DNA from: Bordetella genomosp. 10
GTDB taxonomy: Bacteria; Pseudomonadota; Gammaproteobacteria; Burkholderiales; Burkholderiaceae_B
DNA length: 64,000 bases
Assembly: GCF_002261225.1 (NCBI RefSeq)
Contig: NZ_NEVM01000001.1
Span: 1,550,001 to 1,614,000, forward strand
Reading direction: 5' to 3'
Under the pieces are notes generated by a model. That model saw only the letters and a program-made list of their open reading frames with translations, had not been told where the DNA came from and did no database searches. Below are positions 36,825-45,460 of the stretch, one piece after another; the first letter of the stretch is position 1; every line of letters starts with the position of its first letter. The translations under genes were made by a program, and so were the position numbers.

Positions 36825-37613
36825 GTGAACCAACTGTGGAAACGCACCATGCGCAGCCGGCAGGCTTTCGCCACGATGCTGGTCCTTTTGATTGTCTGGG
36901 AGATCGCGGTGCGGACCCTGGGGATCCGGGAGTTTCTCCTGCCCGCGCCCAGCAAGGTCATCCTCGAATTCTTCAAGCAGCCGGGCTATCTGCTCATGCA
37001 GAGCCTGGATACGCTGGGCACGACGCTCGCCGGCTTCGTGCTGGCGGTCGTGCTGGGCGTGGCGGCGGCGATCGGCATCGTCTACTCGCGCTTTCTCGAC
37101 CGCACCTTGTACTCGCTGCTGGTGGCGATGAACGCGGTGCCCAAGGTGGCGCTGGCGCCGCTGTTCGTGATCTGGCTGGGAACCAGCGCGGCGCCGAAGA
37201 TCGCCATCGCATTGCTGATCGCCATTTTTCCCATCCTGATCGATACCGTGCTGGGGCTGCGCTCCACCGATCCCGACATGCTGGACATGGCGCGCGTCAA
37301 TCGCGCGTCGCGCGCCAAGATCCTCTGGAAGATCCGCTTTCCCAACGCCATGCCCAGCCTGCTGGCGGGCATGAAAGTGGGCATCTCGTTCGCGCTGGTC
37401 GGCACCATCGTGGGGGAATTCGTCGCCGGCGAGACGGGGCTGGGCCACGTGATCCTGGTGGCGCAGGGCAGCTTCGATACGCCGACGGTCTTCGTCGCGC
37501 TGGCCCTGCTCTGCATCCTGGGCGTGCTGCTTTTCAAGGCCATCGAGCTCGCCGAAGAGCGCCTGCTGGGATGGCACGCTTCGCAGCGCGAGCGCCCGGA
37601 TGCCGCGGTCTGA
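36825..37613 (+). CDS. ABC transporter permease (SsuC/TauC type)
   Basis: The 262-residue inner-membrane protein starts at GTG 36825 with GGAGAG upstream. It has about six helices and the EAA-type loop ALRSTDPDMLDMARVNRASRAKILWKIRFPNAMP, followed by GMKVGISFALVGTIVGEF. It is the last gene of the hydantoinase-transport operon and converges with an alcohol dehydrogenase gene (17-bp gap). Confidence 0.93.
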   Translation: MNQLWKRTMRSRQAFATMLVLLIVWEIAVRTLGIREFLLPAPSKVILEFFKQPGYLLMQSLDTLGTTLAGFVLAVVLGVAAAIGIVYSRFLDRTLYSLLVAMNAVPKVALAPLFVIWLGTSAAPKIAIALLIAIFPILIDTVLGLRSTDPDMLDMARVNRASRAKILWKIRFPNAMPSLLAGMKVGISFALVGTIVGEFVAGETGLGHVILVAQGSFDTPTVFVALALLCILGVLLFKAIELAEERLLGWHASQRERPDAAV

Positions 37614-37630
37614 CAGCCCCGCCGTGCCGC

Positions 37631-38692
37631 CTATTGCTGCTTCAGCGACGCCGAGTCGATCACGAAGCGATACTTCACGTCGCTCTTGAGCATGCGCTCA
37701 TAGGCCTCGTTGATCTGTTGCACCGGGATCAGCTCGATATCCGAGGTGATGCCGTGCTCGCCGCAGAAGTCCAGCATTTCCTGGGTTTCGGCGATGCCGC
37801 CGATCAGCGAACCCGCCAGGCGGCGGCGCTTGAAGATCAGGTTGAAGACCTGGGGAGAGGGATGGTCGTGTTCGGGCACGCCCACCAGCACCATCGTGCC
37901 GTCGCGCCGCAGCAGGTTCAGGAAGGGATTGAGATCGTGCTGCGCCGCCACCGTATTGAGGATGAGGTCGAAGCTGTTCGCATGGGCGTTCATCTCGTCG
38001 GGATTCCTGGAAATAACGACTTCGCTCGCCCCCAGGCGCTTGCCGTCCTCGATCTTGGACGGCGAGGTGGTGAACAGCACCACGTGCGCGCCCATCGCGG
38101 CGGCCAGCTTCACGCCCATGTGGCCGAGGCCGCCCAGGCCCACGATGCCGACCTTCTTGCCGGGCCCCGCGCCCCAGGTGCGCAGCGGCGAATAGGTGGT
38201 GATGCCCGCGCACAGCAGCGGCGCCACGCCGGCCAGGTCCAGGTTTCGGGGGATGCTCAGGACATAGGCCTCGTCCACCACCATCTGCGACGAGTAGCCG
38301 CCGTAGGTGGTGGCGCCGGTCTGCTTGTCGATGCCGTTGTAGGTCGGCACGAAGCCCGTTTCGCCTTCGCAGTATTGCTCCAGGCCTTCCTTGCAGCTAG
38401 GGCAGGCGCGGCAGGAGTCGACCATGCAGCCCACGCCGACGATGTCGCCGATCTTGAACCTGGTGGCCTGCGAGCCGACGGCGGTCACGCGGCCGACGAT
38501 TTCGTGGCCCGGCACGACGGGGTAGATGGTGTTGCGCCACTCATCGCGCGCCTGGTGCAGGTCCGAATGGCAGACGCCGCAGTACAGCACGTCCAGTTGC
38601 ACGTCGAATTCGCGCAAGTCGCGGACTTGGTAGTTGAAAGGCGCGAGCGCGGCCTTGGGGCCGGTGGCGCCGAACGCATAAGTGGTGGTCAT
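37631..38692 (-). CDS. Zinc-dependent NAD(P)H alcohol dehydrogenase (YahK/cinnamyl-alcohol type)
   Basis: The ATG at 38692 with GGAGA upstream gives 353 residues; the upstream open frame is not coding. The catalytic zinc region reads YCGVCHSDLH (C41 region), H63 in PGHEIVGRV and LLCAGITTYSPL. The structural zinc cysteines occur in CRACPSCKEGLEQYC. GLGGLGHMGVKLA is the dinucleotide loop. Members such as E. coli YahK reduce aliphatic and aromatic aldehydes with NADPH. It is monocistronic. Confidence 0.9.
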   Translation of the reverse strand: MTTTYAFGATGPKAALAPFNYQVRDLREFDVQLDVLYCGVCHSDLHQARDEWRNTIYPVVPGHEIVGRVTAVGSQATRFKIGDIVGVGCMVDSCRACPSCKEGLEQYCEGETGFVPTYNGIDKQTGATTYGGYSSQMVVDEAYVLSIPRNLDLAGVAPLLCAGITTYSPLRTWGAGPGKKVGIVGLGGLGHMGVKLAAAMGAHVVLFTTSPSKIEDGKRLGASEVVISRNPDEMNAHANSFDLILNTVAAQHDLNPFLNLLRRDGTMVLVGVPEHDHPSPQVFNLIFKRRRLAGSLIGGIAETQEMLDFCGEHGITSDIELIPVQQINEAYERMLKSDVKYRFVIDSASLKQQ

Positions 38693-38926
38693 GGGGGATC
38701 TCCGGACAGCGAGAAAAATTGCGAAAACCGTGGAACAGGCGGGACGGCGATGCCGCGCGAGGGTGCGCCGGCTGGCCCGCGCCGCCGAGGTGGGCGCGGG
38801 CCGGCGCGCCGCCGTGATCCACGTCAGGGTCAATACTAGGCTGATTCGGCGGGCGGCCGCGTGCCTAAACGAAGCGGATACTTGCCTATTTCTCCGACAT
38901 TTTTCTCATGGCGGGACAGGCTTTTC

Positions 38927-39499
38927 TCATTGCGCGTGCAAGTGCTCGAAGAGGATGGAGGCGCCCACGCCGATCAGCACCAGGCCGCCGAAGATTTCCG
39001 CGCGCTTGCCGACCAGGCTGCCCAGCACCCGGCCCAGCATCACGCCCACGGTCACCATCAGCAGGGTGGCCAGTCCGATCACCGAGGCGGTGATGAAGAT
39101 GTTGTTGTCGATGAAAGCGAGGCTGACGCCGACCGCCATCGCGTCGATGCTGGTGGCGAAGCCGGTCAGGGCCAGGTTCCAGAAGGAATGCTTGCGCGGC
39201 GGCTGGCTGGCCTTGTCGTCGCGCTGGCCGCGGACGGCGTTGCGTATCATCAGGAGCCCGAGGATGGACAACATGACGAAGGCCAGCCAGTGGTCCCAGT
39301 TTTGCACGTACCTGGCGGCCGCCGAGCCGATCAGCCAGCCGATCACCGGGGTAATGGCCTCGATCGCGCCGAAGATCACGCCGGTGCGCAAGGCGTCGCT
39401 GAAGCGGGGTTTGTAGAGGCTGGTGCCCTTGCCGATGGCGGCTGCAAAGGCGTCGGTCGACATGGCGAAAGCCAGGAGGAGGGTTGCCGCGAAATTCAT
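38927..39499 (-). CDS. mntP: Manganese efflux pump MntP
   Basis: The ATG at 39499 gives 190 residues: [25 protein letters not shown] contains the conserved ST-DAF motif of MntP, repeated as [16 protein letters not shown] in the second half. Six membrane helices in two inverted halves fit the family. It exports Mn(II) across the inner membrane. Upstream lies a yybP-ykoY riboswitch that senses manganese, which strongly supports the assignment. Confidence 0.95.
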   Translation of the reverse strand: MNFAATLLLAFAMSTDAFAAAIGKGTSLYKPRFSDALRTGVIFGAIEAITPVIGWLIGSAAARYVQNWDHWLAFVMLSILGLLMIRNAVRGQRDDKASQPPRKHSFWNLALTGFATSIDAMAVGVSLAFIDNNIFITASVIGLATLLMVTVGVMLGRVLGSLVGKRAEIFGGLVLIGVGASILFEHLHAQ

Positions 39500-39554
39500 A
39501 GGGGACGGAGCGCTAGGCCGGGCGACGCATAGATTTCCGCGTGCGCCCGGCTTA

Positions 39555-39675
39555 GGCACAAGGAAACCCATGGTCTCGCCAGGCCGCTAAGGCTGCCAGC
39601 GCCATGGCCGCGGGGCCAAGAATGTTGACGCGGGCGCTTCCGGGGGCGGAAGCCGGCTACTCCCCAAAGTGAAGG
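39555..39675 (-). promoter_or_regulatory. yybP-ykoY manganese riboswitch upstream of mntP
   Basis: On the minus strand the leader contains GGGGAGTAGC (near 39655-39665), then a GC-rich hairpin, GTCAACATTC, and then GGCGAGACC (near 39572-39580). GGGGAGUAG and GGCGAGACC are the two conserved junction segments of the yybP-ykoY aptamer, which brings two legs together around Mn(II). Genes under this element include mntP in E. coli. The aptamer would end about 55 nt before the mntP start. The boundaries given are approximate. A long open frame over this region is not coding. Confidence 0.85.
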
Positions 39676-39924
39676 GCCAGTTTAGCAGCGGCAGATGACA
39701 GCCGGGCGTAAAGATTACGGGGCGCAGGGGGATTCGGGCAAAAGGATGAAGAACGGGATAAGGGCGGGGCGCCTGAGGGACGGGAGCCCGGGGTTCGGCG
39801 GGTTCTCCCCAGCATGCCGCCGAACAGGATACAATCACGGGTTTGACCGGGATTTTTCCGGCGGTTTCGTCTTGCCCGACGGCCGTGGATCCGGCCCATT
39901 CACCGCTTTGCCTAGCCTATACCT

Positions 39925-40689
39925 ATGACGACCACAGATCGCCAAGCCCCGTCCACCGCCGAGCGCGCGCGTTTGGTGCTGGGTAACTGGAAGATGCACG
40001 GCACGCTGGCCGAGAACGCCGCCTTGCTGGCGGCCTTGCGCCAAGGCGTCGCCGGCCATTGCGAAATGGGCGTTTGCGTGCCTTTCCCCTATCTGGCCCA
40101 GGCCCAGGCGCTGCTCCAGGGCAGCCCCATCTCCTGGGGCGCGCAGGATATCAGCGTGCATGAGAAGGGCGCCTATACGGGCGAAGTGGCGGGCGCCATG
40201 TTGCGGGATTTCGGCTGCCGCTGGGCCCTGGCCGGCCATTCGGAACGCCGCGCCATGCACGGCGAAAGCGATCAACTGGTGGCCGACAAGGCGCGCGCCG
40301 CGCTGGCCGCCGGCCTGACGCCGGTGGTCTGCGTCGGCGAGACGCTGGCCGAGCGCGAGGGCGGCAATACGCTGGGCGTCATCGAGCGCCAGCTCGAGCC
40401 GGTCCTGGCCCTGGGCGCGGACGCGCTGGCCAAGCTGATCCTGGCCTACGAGCCGGTCTGGGCGATCGGCACGGGCCGCACCGCCACGCCGGAGCAGGCG
40501 CAGGAAGTGCATGGCGCCATCCGCGTGGCGCTGCGCGGGCTGGGCGTGCCGCAGGTCCGCATTCTTTACGGCGGCAGCGTCAAGGCGGCCAATGCCGCCA
40601 CGCTGTTCGCCATGCCCGACATCGACGGCGCCCTGGTGGGCGGCGCGTCGCTGGTGGCCGATGAATTTTTACGCATAGCCGCTGTTTGA
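39925..40689 (+). CDS. tpiA: Triosephosphate isomerase
   Basis: The 254-residue barrel interconverts dihydroxyacetone phosphate and glyceraldehyde 3-phosphate in glycolysis. N21-W-K23 (substrate binding), catalytic H105 in AGHSERR and E176 in AYEPVWAIGTG are present, as is the phosphate loop LYGGSVKAANA. The N-terminus MTTTDRQAPSTAERARLVLGNWK is slightly longer than in E. coli. secG follows in 20 bp, the usual beta-proteobacterial pairing. Confidence 0.97.
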   Translation: MTTTDRQAPSTAERARLVLGNWKMHGTLAENAALLAALRQGVAGHCEMGVCVPFPYLAQAQALLQGSPISWGAQDISVHEKGAYTGEVAGAMLRDFGCRWALAGHSERRAMHGESDQLVADKARAALAAGLTPVVCVGETLAEREGGNTLGVIERQLEPVLALGADALAKLILAYEPVWAIGTGRTATPEQAQEVHGAIRVALRGLGVPQVRILYGGSVKAANAATLFAMPDIDGALVGGASLVADEFLRIAAV

Positions 40690-40709
40690 ACAGCGTTTCG
40701 GAGTAAGTG

Positions 40710-41180
40710 ATGTCCTTGATTCAATCGATTTTGATGGTCGTGCAGGTGCTGTCGGCACTGGCCATCATCGTTCTGGTCCTCCTGCAGCAGGGCAAGGGCG
40801 CCGATATGGGTTCGGCTTTCGGCAGCGGTTCGGCCGGCAGCCTGTTCGGCGCCTCGGGCGCCGCGAATTTCCTGTCGCGCACCACCAAGTGGGCGGCCGT
40901 CGTTTTCTTCGCCACCACCGCGGGCCTGGCCTACGTGACCCACAAGGGCGTGAGTACGCCGGTCGATTCGGGCGTGATGCAGAACTACCAGGCGCCGGCC
41001 GATCGTTCCGTGCCGCAGGTGCCGGGCGCCCCGGCGCCCGCCGGCAGCGCGGTTCCCTCGGCCCCGGCCGGCAACGCGCCCGCCGCCCCGGCCAAGCCCG
41101 ACGCCTCGATTCCGCAGGCGCCGGCTACGCCTGACGCCCCGGCCCCCAGCACGCCGGCCACGCCGGCCCCCGCCAAGTAA
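40710..41180 (+). CDS. secG: Preprotein translocase subunit SecG
   Basis: From the ATG at 40710 (CGGAG at 6 nt) the protein has 156 residues. The conserved N-terminal part is MSLIQSILMVVQVLSALAIIVLVLLQQGKGADMGSAFGSGSAGSLFGASGAANFL, with two membrane helices and the cytoplasmic GKGADMG loop. It assists SecYE during protein export. The C-terminal tail is long and made of A/P repeats (PAPAGSAVPSAPAGNAPAAPAKP), variable in this group. In related genomes tRNA-Leu(GAG) and nuo genes usually follow; here other genes intervene. Confidence 0.95.
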   Translation: MSLIQSILMVVQVLSALAIIVLVLLQQGKGADMGSAFGSGSAGSLFGASGAANFLSRTTKWAAVVFFATTAGLAYVTHKGVSTPVDSGVMQNYQAPADRSVPQVPGAPAPAGSAVPSAPAGNAPAAPAKPDASIPQAPATPDAPAPSTPATPAPAK

Positions 41181-41245
41181 TACGGCTGGCTCAATACGGG
41201 CCGGCTTGATAGGGGCCGCTCCATGCGGCAGGTTTATCCGCGCCA

Positions 41246-41626
41246 CTACGCCAGCAGGCCGCGCTCCCGCAGCACCTCCTCGGCGATGCGCGTGCCTTCC
41301 ACGCCCGCCGGTATGCCGCAGTAAATGGCCACCTGAAGCAGCACCGCGCGTAGCTCCTCGACGTTGCAGCCGTTATTCAGGGCGCCGCCCAGATGCGTCC
41401 TGAGTTCGTGCGTGCGGCCCATGCTGGCGAGCAGGGCCACGACCAGCATGCTGCGCAGTTTGGGCGGCAGGGCCGGATCGCCCCAGACTTCGCCGAAGCA
41501 GTATTCGTCGGTCAGGCGGCGCAAGGGCCCGTTGAAGGAATTGGTGCTGTCCACCCGGCGCTGGTAGTACGTTTCGCCCAGCGTGGCGCCGAGGATTTCA
41601 CGGCCGGTTTCGATGCGAGACTTCAT
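41246..41626 (-). CDS. Carboxymuconolactone decarboxylase (CMD) family protein
   Basis: The 126-residue protein has the CMD fold pattern: RRLTDEYCFGEVWGDPALPPKLRSMLVVALLASMGRTHELRTHLGGALNNGCNVEELRAVLLQVAIYCGIPA. 4-Carboxymuconolactone decarboxylases of aromatic degradation look like this, but the family also holds other enzymes. It lacks the CxxC of AhpD peroxidases. It is last of a two-gene unit with the dehydrogenase 20 bp upstream, next to an IclR regulator, so a catabolic role is likely. Confidence 0.82.
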   Translation of the reverse strand: MKSRIETGREILGATLGETYYQRRVDSTNSFNGPLRRLTDEYCFGEVWGDPALPPKLRSMLVVALLASMGRTHELRTHLGGALNNGCNVEELRAVLLQVAIYCGIPAGVEGTRIAEEVLRERGLLA

Positions 41627-41646
41627 GCTTGCTCCTGGTTCAAGGT

Positions 41647-42546
41647 CTATCGATCGGCGCTGCCGAACTGGGTCTGGCCCCAGGTTTCATAAAACTGGAT
41701 GACCCGGGCATAGTCGTCCGCCCCCTTGCCCTGGCCGATGGCGAAGGACAGCATCTGCCGGGCCATGTCGCTGACCCACATAGGCACGCCCATCCGCGCG
41801 CCTTCGTCCAGGCACAGCTTCACGTCCTTGTGCAGCAGGTCGGTGGTGAAGCGCATGGGGAAGTCGCGGTGCAATATGCACTGCGGTATCTTCACTTCGG
41901 TGGCGAAGCTGCGCCCGCTGGATACGTTGATGATGTCCAGCATGGTTTTCGCGTCCAGCCCCGCCTTGCTGCCCAGCACCAGGCCTTCGAAGCTGGCGAG
42001 CGTGGCGGCCGCGCATAACGTGTTGTTGATGATCTTCATCATCTGGCCCTGGCCGGCTTCCTCGCCCAGGTAGAAGATGTTCTTCCCTATGACCCGCAGC
42101 AAGGGCCGCGCGCGCTCGTAGGCGTCGGCCTGGCCCGACGCCATGACGGTGAGGGTGCCTTCCTCGGCGCCGCCGGTGCCGCCGCTGACGGGCGCATCCA
42201 CCAGGCGCATGCCGCGCGCCAGCAGCTTTTCGGCGATGCGCCTGGAGGTCGACGGGCCGGTCGTGGACGTGTCGACGACTAGCCTCGCCGCCTTGCCCGC
42301 CGCGACGCCGTCGTCGCCCGTGAGCACCTGCTCGACGATGGCGGGCGTCGGCAGGCTCACCACCACGACCTCGGCCGCGTCCGCCACCGCCCGCACCGAT
42401 CCGGCCCACGACGCGCCGTGCGATTCGAGCGCCTCGCGCTGGTCGTCGCGGATATCGAAGACCAGCACGTCGTGGCCCGCCTGCGCCAGGCGCCGCGCCA
42501 TGTGCCGCCCCATATTGCCCAAGCCGATGAATCCTGTCTTTTCCAT
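41647..42546 (-). CDS. NAD(P)-dependent beta-hydroxyacid dehydrogenase (3-hydroxyisobutyrate/tartronate-semialdehyde type)
   Basis: The 299-residue protein opens with GFIGLGNMGRHMARRLAQAGHDVLVFD, the dinucleotide loop of the family. It carries the signature DAPVSGGTGGAEEGTLTVMASG and the catalytic lysine in GQMMKIINN. Family members oxidise 3-hydroxyisobutyrate or reduce tartronate semialdehyde. The gene is divergent from the IclR gene (31 bp between starts), so IclR probably controls it. Confidence 0.9.
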   Translation of the reverse strand: MEKTGFIGLGNMGRHMARRLAQAGHDVLVFDIRDDQREALESHGASWAGSVRAVADAAEVVVVSLPTPAIVEQVLTGDDGVAAGKAARLVVDTSTTGPSTSRRIAEKLLARGMRLVDAPVSGGTGGAEEGTLTVMASGQADAYERARPLLRVIGKNIFYLGEEAGQGQMMKIINNTLCAAATLASFEGLVLGSKAGLDAKTMLDIINVSSGRSFATEVKIPQCILHRDFPMRFTTDLLHKDVKLCLDEGARMGVPMWVSDMARQMLSFAIGQGKGADDYARVIQFYETWGQTQFGSADR

Positions 42547-42577
42547 TTGTTCTCCCTTCCTGGTTATCATCTGCGGC

Positions 42578-43348
42578 ATGGAAAACAAGCTAGTCTCCCT
42601 TGTCGCGCGCACACTGGACCTGTTCCAGCTTTTTTCGGACGAGGCCAGGCCTCTGTCCCTGACGGAAATCGCGCGAGGGCTGGACGCTCCCGCCTCCAGC
42701 ACGCTGGCCCTGCTTCGCACCCTGATCGTCAAGGGCTACCTGTACGAAACGCGCCGGCGCAGCGGCTATTTCCCGACCAGAAAAATGCTGGCGTTATGCC
42801 ATTCGATCGACAAGGTCGATCCCATCTTCGAAATGACGCATGGTTTCCTGGAAGAGCTGCGCGACGCCACCGAGGAAACCACCACGCTGGCCAAGCTGCG
42901 GGATACCGAAGTCATCTATCTCGACGTCGTCCAGTCCCGGCGCTCCATCGTCTACACCGTGGCGATCGGCGACACCCGGGCCATCCACGCGAATTCCCTG
43001 GGCAAGGCCATCTTCTCCGCGCTGGCGCCCGAGGAACAGAAATCCCTGCTCGGAAAAATGCAGTGGAACCGCCTCACGCCCGACACCATCGTCGACAAGA
43101 AAAAGTTCATGAAGGAAATGGCGGAATCCGCCGAACGGGGCTGGGCCGCCAACGTCAATGAAAGCGTCGCGGGCCTGGCCGCCATCGCGATGCCCTTCCG
43201 CCTCGTGTCCGAGTGGTACGCCATCGCGGTCGTCGGCCCCATGGATAGAATGAACCCGCGCTGGTCGGAGCACGTCGAGCATCTCGCCGCCACGCTGTCC
43301 AGGTTGAAGGCCGCCGTTTTGCTTCACGAGGGTCGCTCGCCGGGCTGA
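42578..43348 (+). CDS. IclR family transcriptional regulator
   Basis: The 256-residue protein has a winged-helix N-terminus (SLTEIARGLDAPASSTLALLRTLIVKGYLYETRRRSGYFPT) and an IclR effector domain with AIHANSLGKAIFSALAPEE and ESVAGLAAIAMPFRL. The ATG at 42578 is preferred; the longer open frame overlaps the divergent dehydrogenase gene. Its stop abuts the solute-receptor gene, which is convergent. It likely regulates the flanking dehydrogenase/CMD genes and perhaps the receptor gene. Confidence 0.9.
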   Translation: MENKLVSLVARTLDLFQLFSDEARPLSLTEIARGLDAPASSTLALLRTLIVKGYLYETRRRSGYFPTRKMLALCHSIDKVDPIFEMTHGFLEELRDATEETTTLAKLRDTEVIYLDVVQSRRSIVYTVAIGDTRAIHANSLGKAIFSALAPEEQKSLLGKMQWNRLTPDTIVDKKKFMKEMAESAERGWAANVNESVAGLAAIAMPFRLVSEWYAIAVVGPMDRMNPRWSEHVEHLAATLSRLKAAVLLHEGRSPG

Positions 43349-44314
43349 TCATTGGGGCTGGATGCCCGCCACCTGGACCATGCGGCCCCAGGCGACGATT
43401 TCCTTGCCGAGAAAATCGCTGAACTCGCCCGGCGTGCTGGCGCGCGGCGTCAGGCCCTGGCTCTTGAAGCGTTCGACCAGGTCCGGGCTGGCGAGCGCCT
43501 TGTTCAAGGCCACGGACAGGCGTTGCTGCACGGGCGCGGGCAGGCCCGCGGGACCCACCAGGCCGAACCAGACGATCAACTGGAAATCGTTGGCCCCCAC
43601 CTCGGCCAGGGCCGGCACGTCCGGCGCCAGCGGGAACCGTTCCTTCGTCGTCACGCCCAGCGCCTTCAGTTTGCCGCCGCGCACCATATTCATGCCGCTC
43701 GCGAAATCGGTCAGCGTGGTTTCCACCACGTTGCCGATGATGTCCGTGAGGATCTGCGGCGAGTTCTTATAGGGAATCTCGGCGAACTTCACGCCGCCGG
43801 CCCTGGCGAGCATGGCGCCGCCCACCTGCGCGCTGCCCGATGCGTAGGCGTAGGTGACCGATCCCTGGTCGGCGCGGGCCTTCGCGTACAGGTCTTTCAG
43901 CGAATTGATCTTCGAACGCGCATCGACCACCAGCACATAGGGCGACTCGGCCACCTTGCCGATGCTGCTGAAATCCTTGGCCGGATCGTAGGGCAGGCGC
44001 ACGAACATCGACTTGTTGCTGGCGCCGTTCGTGACGCCGACCGACAGCAGCGTATAGCCGTCCGGCGCGGCGTTCACGGCGGCTTGCGTGCCGACGATGC
44101 CGCTGGCGCCCGGCTTGTTGTCGATGATGATGGGCTGCCGGAGCTCCTTTTGCAGCTCGACGGCGAGGTCCCGGAAAACGATGTCGGTAAGGCTGCCCGC
44201 CGCGAACGGCACCACGATGCGGATCGGCTTGTCGGGATAGGCGCCATGGGCATACAGCGGGACGAGCAGCCCGAGCAGCGCCAGGCCGCGCACCAGCCGG
44301 CGTGTGAATTTCAT
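43349..44314 (-). CDS. Bug-family extracytoplasmic solute receptor (tripartite tricarboxylate transporter type)
   Basis: The 321-residue protein has a signal peptide (ALLGLLVPLYAHG) and the Bug pattern YPDKPIRIVVPFAAGSLTDIVFRDLAVELQKELRQPIIIDNKPGASGIVGTQAAVNAAPDGYTLL. These periplasmic receptors bind carboxylates and deliver them to TctAB permeases. No tctA or tctB is adjacent, so it would have to use a permease elsewhere, as is common in Bordetella. An inverted-repeat pair lies upstream. Confidence 0.92.
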   Translation of the reverse strand: MKFTRRLVRGLALLGLLVPLYAHGAYPDKPIRIVVPFAAGSLTDIVFRDLAVELQKELRQPIIIDNKPGASGIVGTQAAVNAAPDGYTLLSVGVTNGASNKSMFVRLPYDPAKDFSSIGKVAESPYVLVVDARSKINSLKDLYAKARADQGSVTYAYASGSAQVGGAMLARAGGVKFAEIPYKNSPQILTDIIGNVVETTLTDFASGMNMVRGGKLKALGVTTKERFPLAPDVPALAEVGANDFQLIVWFGLVGPAGLPAPVQQRLSVALNKALASPDLVERFKSQGLTPRASTPGEFSDFLGKEIVAWGRMVQVAGIQPQ

Positions 44315-44357
44315 GATTGCACTCCTCCTTGGTGGCCTCGGATCTCTGTCCGAAAGT

Positions 44358-44393
44358 TTTCCTGTGCAGGAAATTTATTTCTTGCATGGGAAT
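44358..44393. promoter_or_regulatory. Tandem operator-like palindromes upstream of the solute-receptor gene
   Basis: TTTCCTGTGCAGGAAA (44358-44373) is a near-perfect 16-bp palindrome. A related TTTCTTGCATGGGAAT begins 20 bp downstream (44378). This is typical for an IclR dimer-of-dimers site and lies 44 bp upstream of the receptor gene. The rest of the gap 44394-44855 has no supported gene; I see no clear promoter for the dioxygenase gene. Confidence 0.55.
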
Positions 44394-44855
44394 TCTATAG
44401 GCCGACGCCGGCATGTCAAGCACTCTCGTTGACGCGGCGCAATGCCATCCCGAGGCGCATTCGGATCCCCAACGCGACGGGCGTGAAGGGACGGATGCGC
44501 GCATGGGCTTCGTATAGGGCGGGCGTGCCGGGAAATGGAACGCCGCCCGTTCCCGGCGTTTTCCCCCGACGCGCGATGTTGGGGGATACCCTTAGCGGAA
44601 GTGATATTGGGGCGAAGAATGCGCGAATGCGCTGCGGCGCATCATTTTCTTCCCGATTCGCCTGAAAGGCGCATAAACACTGGCTTGGCGGCGGATGCAC
44701 GCCCCACGGGTATGGGCCGGGCGCATCGATTTTCCCCCGAAATCCATTAGCTCCTCTTATCGAACGCCGCCAAATTTAATTGGATGGCGCGCGTCACGCT
44801 CATTAAGGTGTAGTCGATCGAATCCGAATGTCCATCACGAAAGAGGAGTGAGTTC

Positions 44856-45446
44856 ATGACCCAGAAGTCCAAGCCGGGCGCCGCGGAAATCCGCCAAGCC
44901 ATCGATGAAATCAAATCGTTGTTCGACGCCGAAGGCGAGAGCCGCGAGACGCTTGCCAAGACCATGGACAAGCTGATTTCCCTGGCTTCGCACAAGGAGT
45001 GGTGGGGCGCCGAGCACTACCCCGATCCCGCGCCGGAGGAGTTGCAGTCGCGTTACCTGATCAGCGAAAACGACGACAAGAGCTACGCGCTGTACCTGAA
45101 CGTGATGCGCCCGGGCAAGAAGATCATTCCGCACAACCATACGACCTGGGCGTGTATCGCGGCGGTCGAGGGCGTGGAAACGAACTACGTCTACGAACGC
45201 CTGGACGACGGCAGCAAGCCGGGCTACGCCAAGATAGAAGTGGCGCAGACGGTGGTGGTCGAGCCCGGCACCGGCATCGCGCTCATGCCCGAGGACATCC
45301 ACGCCGTCCGCATCGAAGACGACGGCGTCATCCGCCACCTGCACATGTACGGCCGCGCCCTGGAAACGCTCGACAAGCGCATCGCCTTCGAGACCAAGGA
45401 CAACACCTACCGCCATATGAACATCGGCATCCAGACCCAACGGTAG
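44856..45446 (+). CDS. Thiol (cysteine/3-mercaptopropionate) dioxygenase, cupin family
   Basis: The 196-residue cupin has the facial triad of thiol dioxygenases: H93-N-H95 in IPHNHTTWACIAAVEGVE and H149 in LMPEDIHAVRI, which would bind Fe(II). The W98 after the second His is typical of the 3-mercaptopropionate-type group. These enzymes oxidise a thiol to a sulfinate with O2. It starts after AAGAGGAG at 44845-44852 and leads an operon with a PLP lyase, a rhodanese protein and an amino acid ABC transporter, so the thiol is probably cysteine, homocysteine or a relative. Confidence 0.88.
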   Translation: MTQKSKPGAAEIRQAIDEIKSLFDAEGESRETLAKTMDKLISLASHKEWWGAEHYPDPAPEELQSRYLISENDDKSYALYLNVMRPGKKIIPHNHTTWACIAAVEGVETNYVYERLDDGSKPGYAKIEVAQTVVVEPGTGIALMPEDIHAVRIEDDGVIRHLHMYGRALETLDKRIAFETKDNTYRHMNIGIQTQR

Positions 45447-45460
45447 GAAGGCGGCGAATC

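Noticed and set aside
39500..39571. N-terminal extension of MntP
   Set aside because: It would translate the riboswitch; the ATG at 39499 matches the family start.
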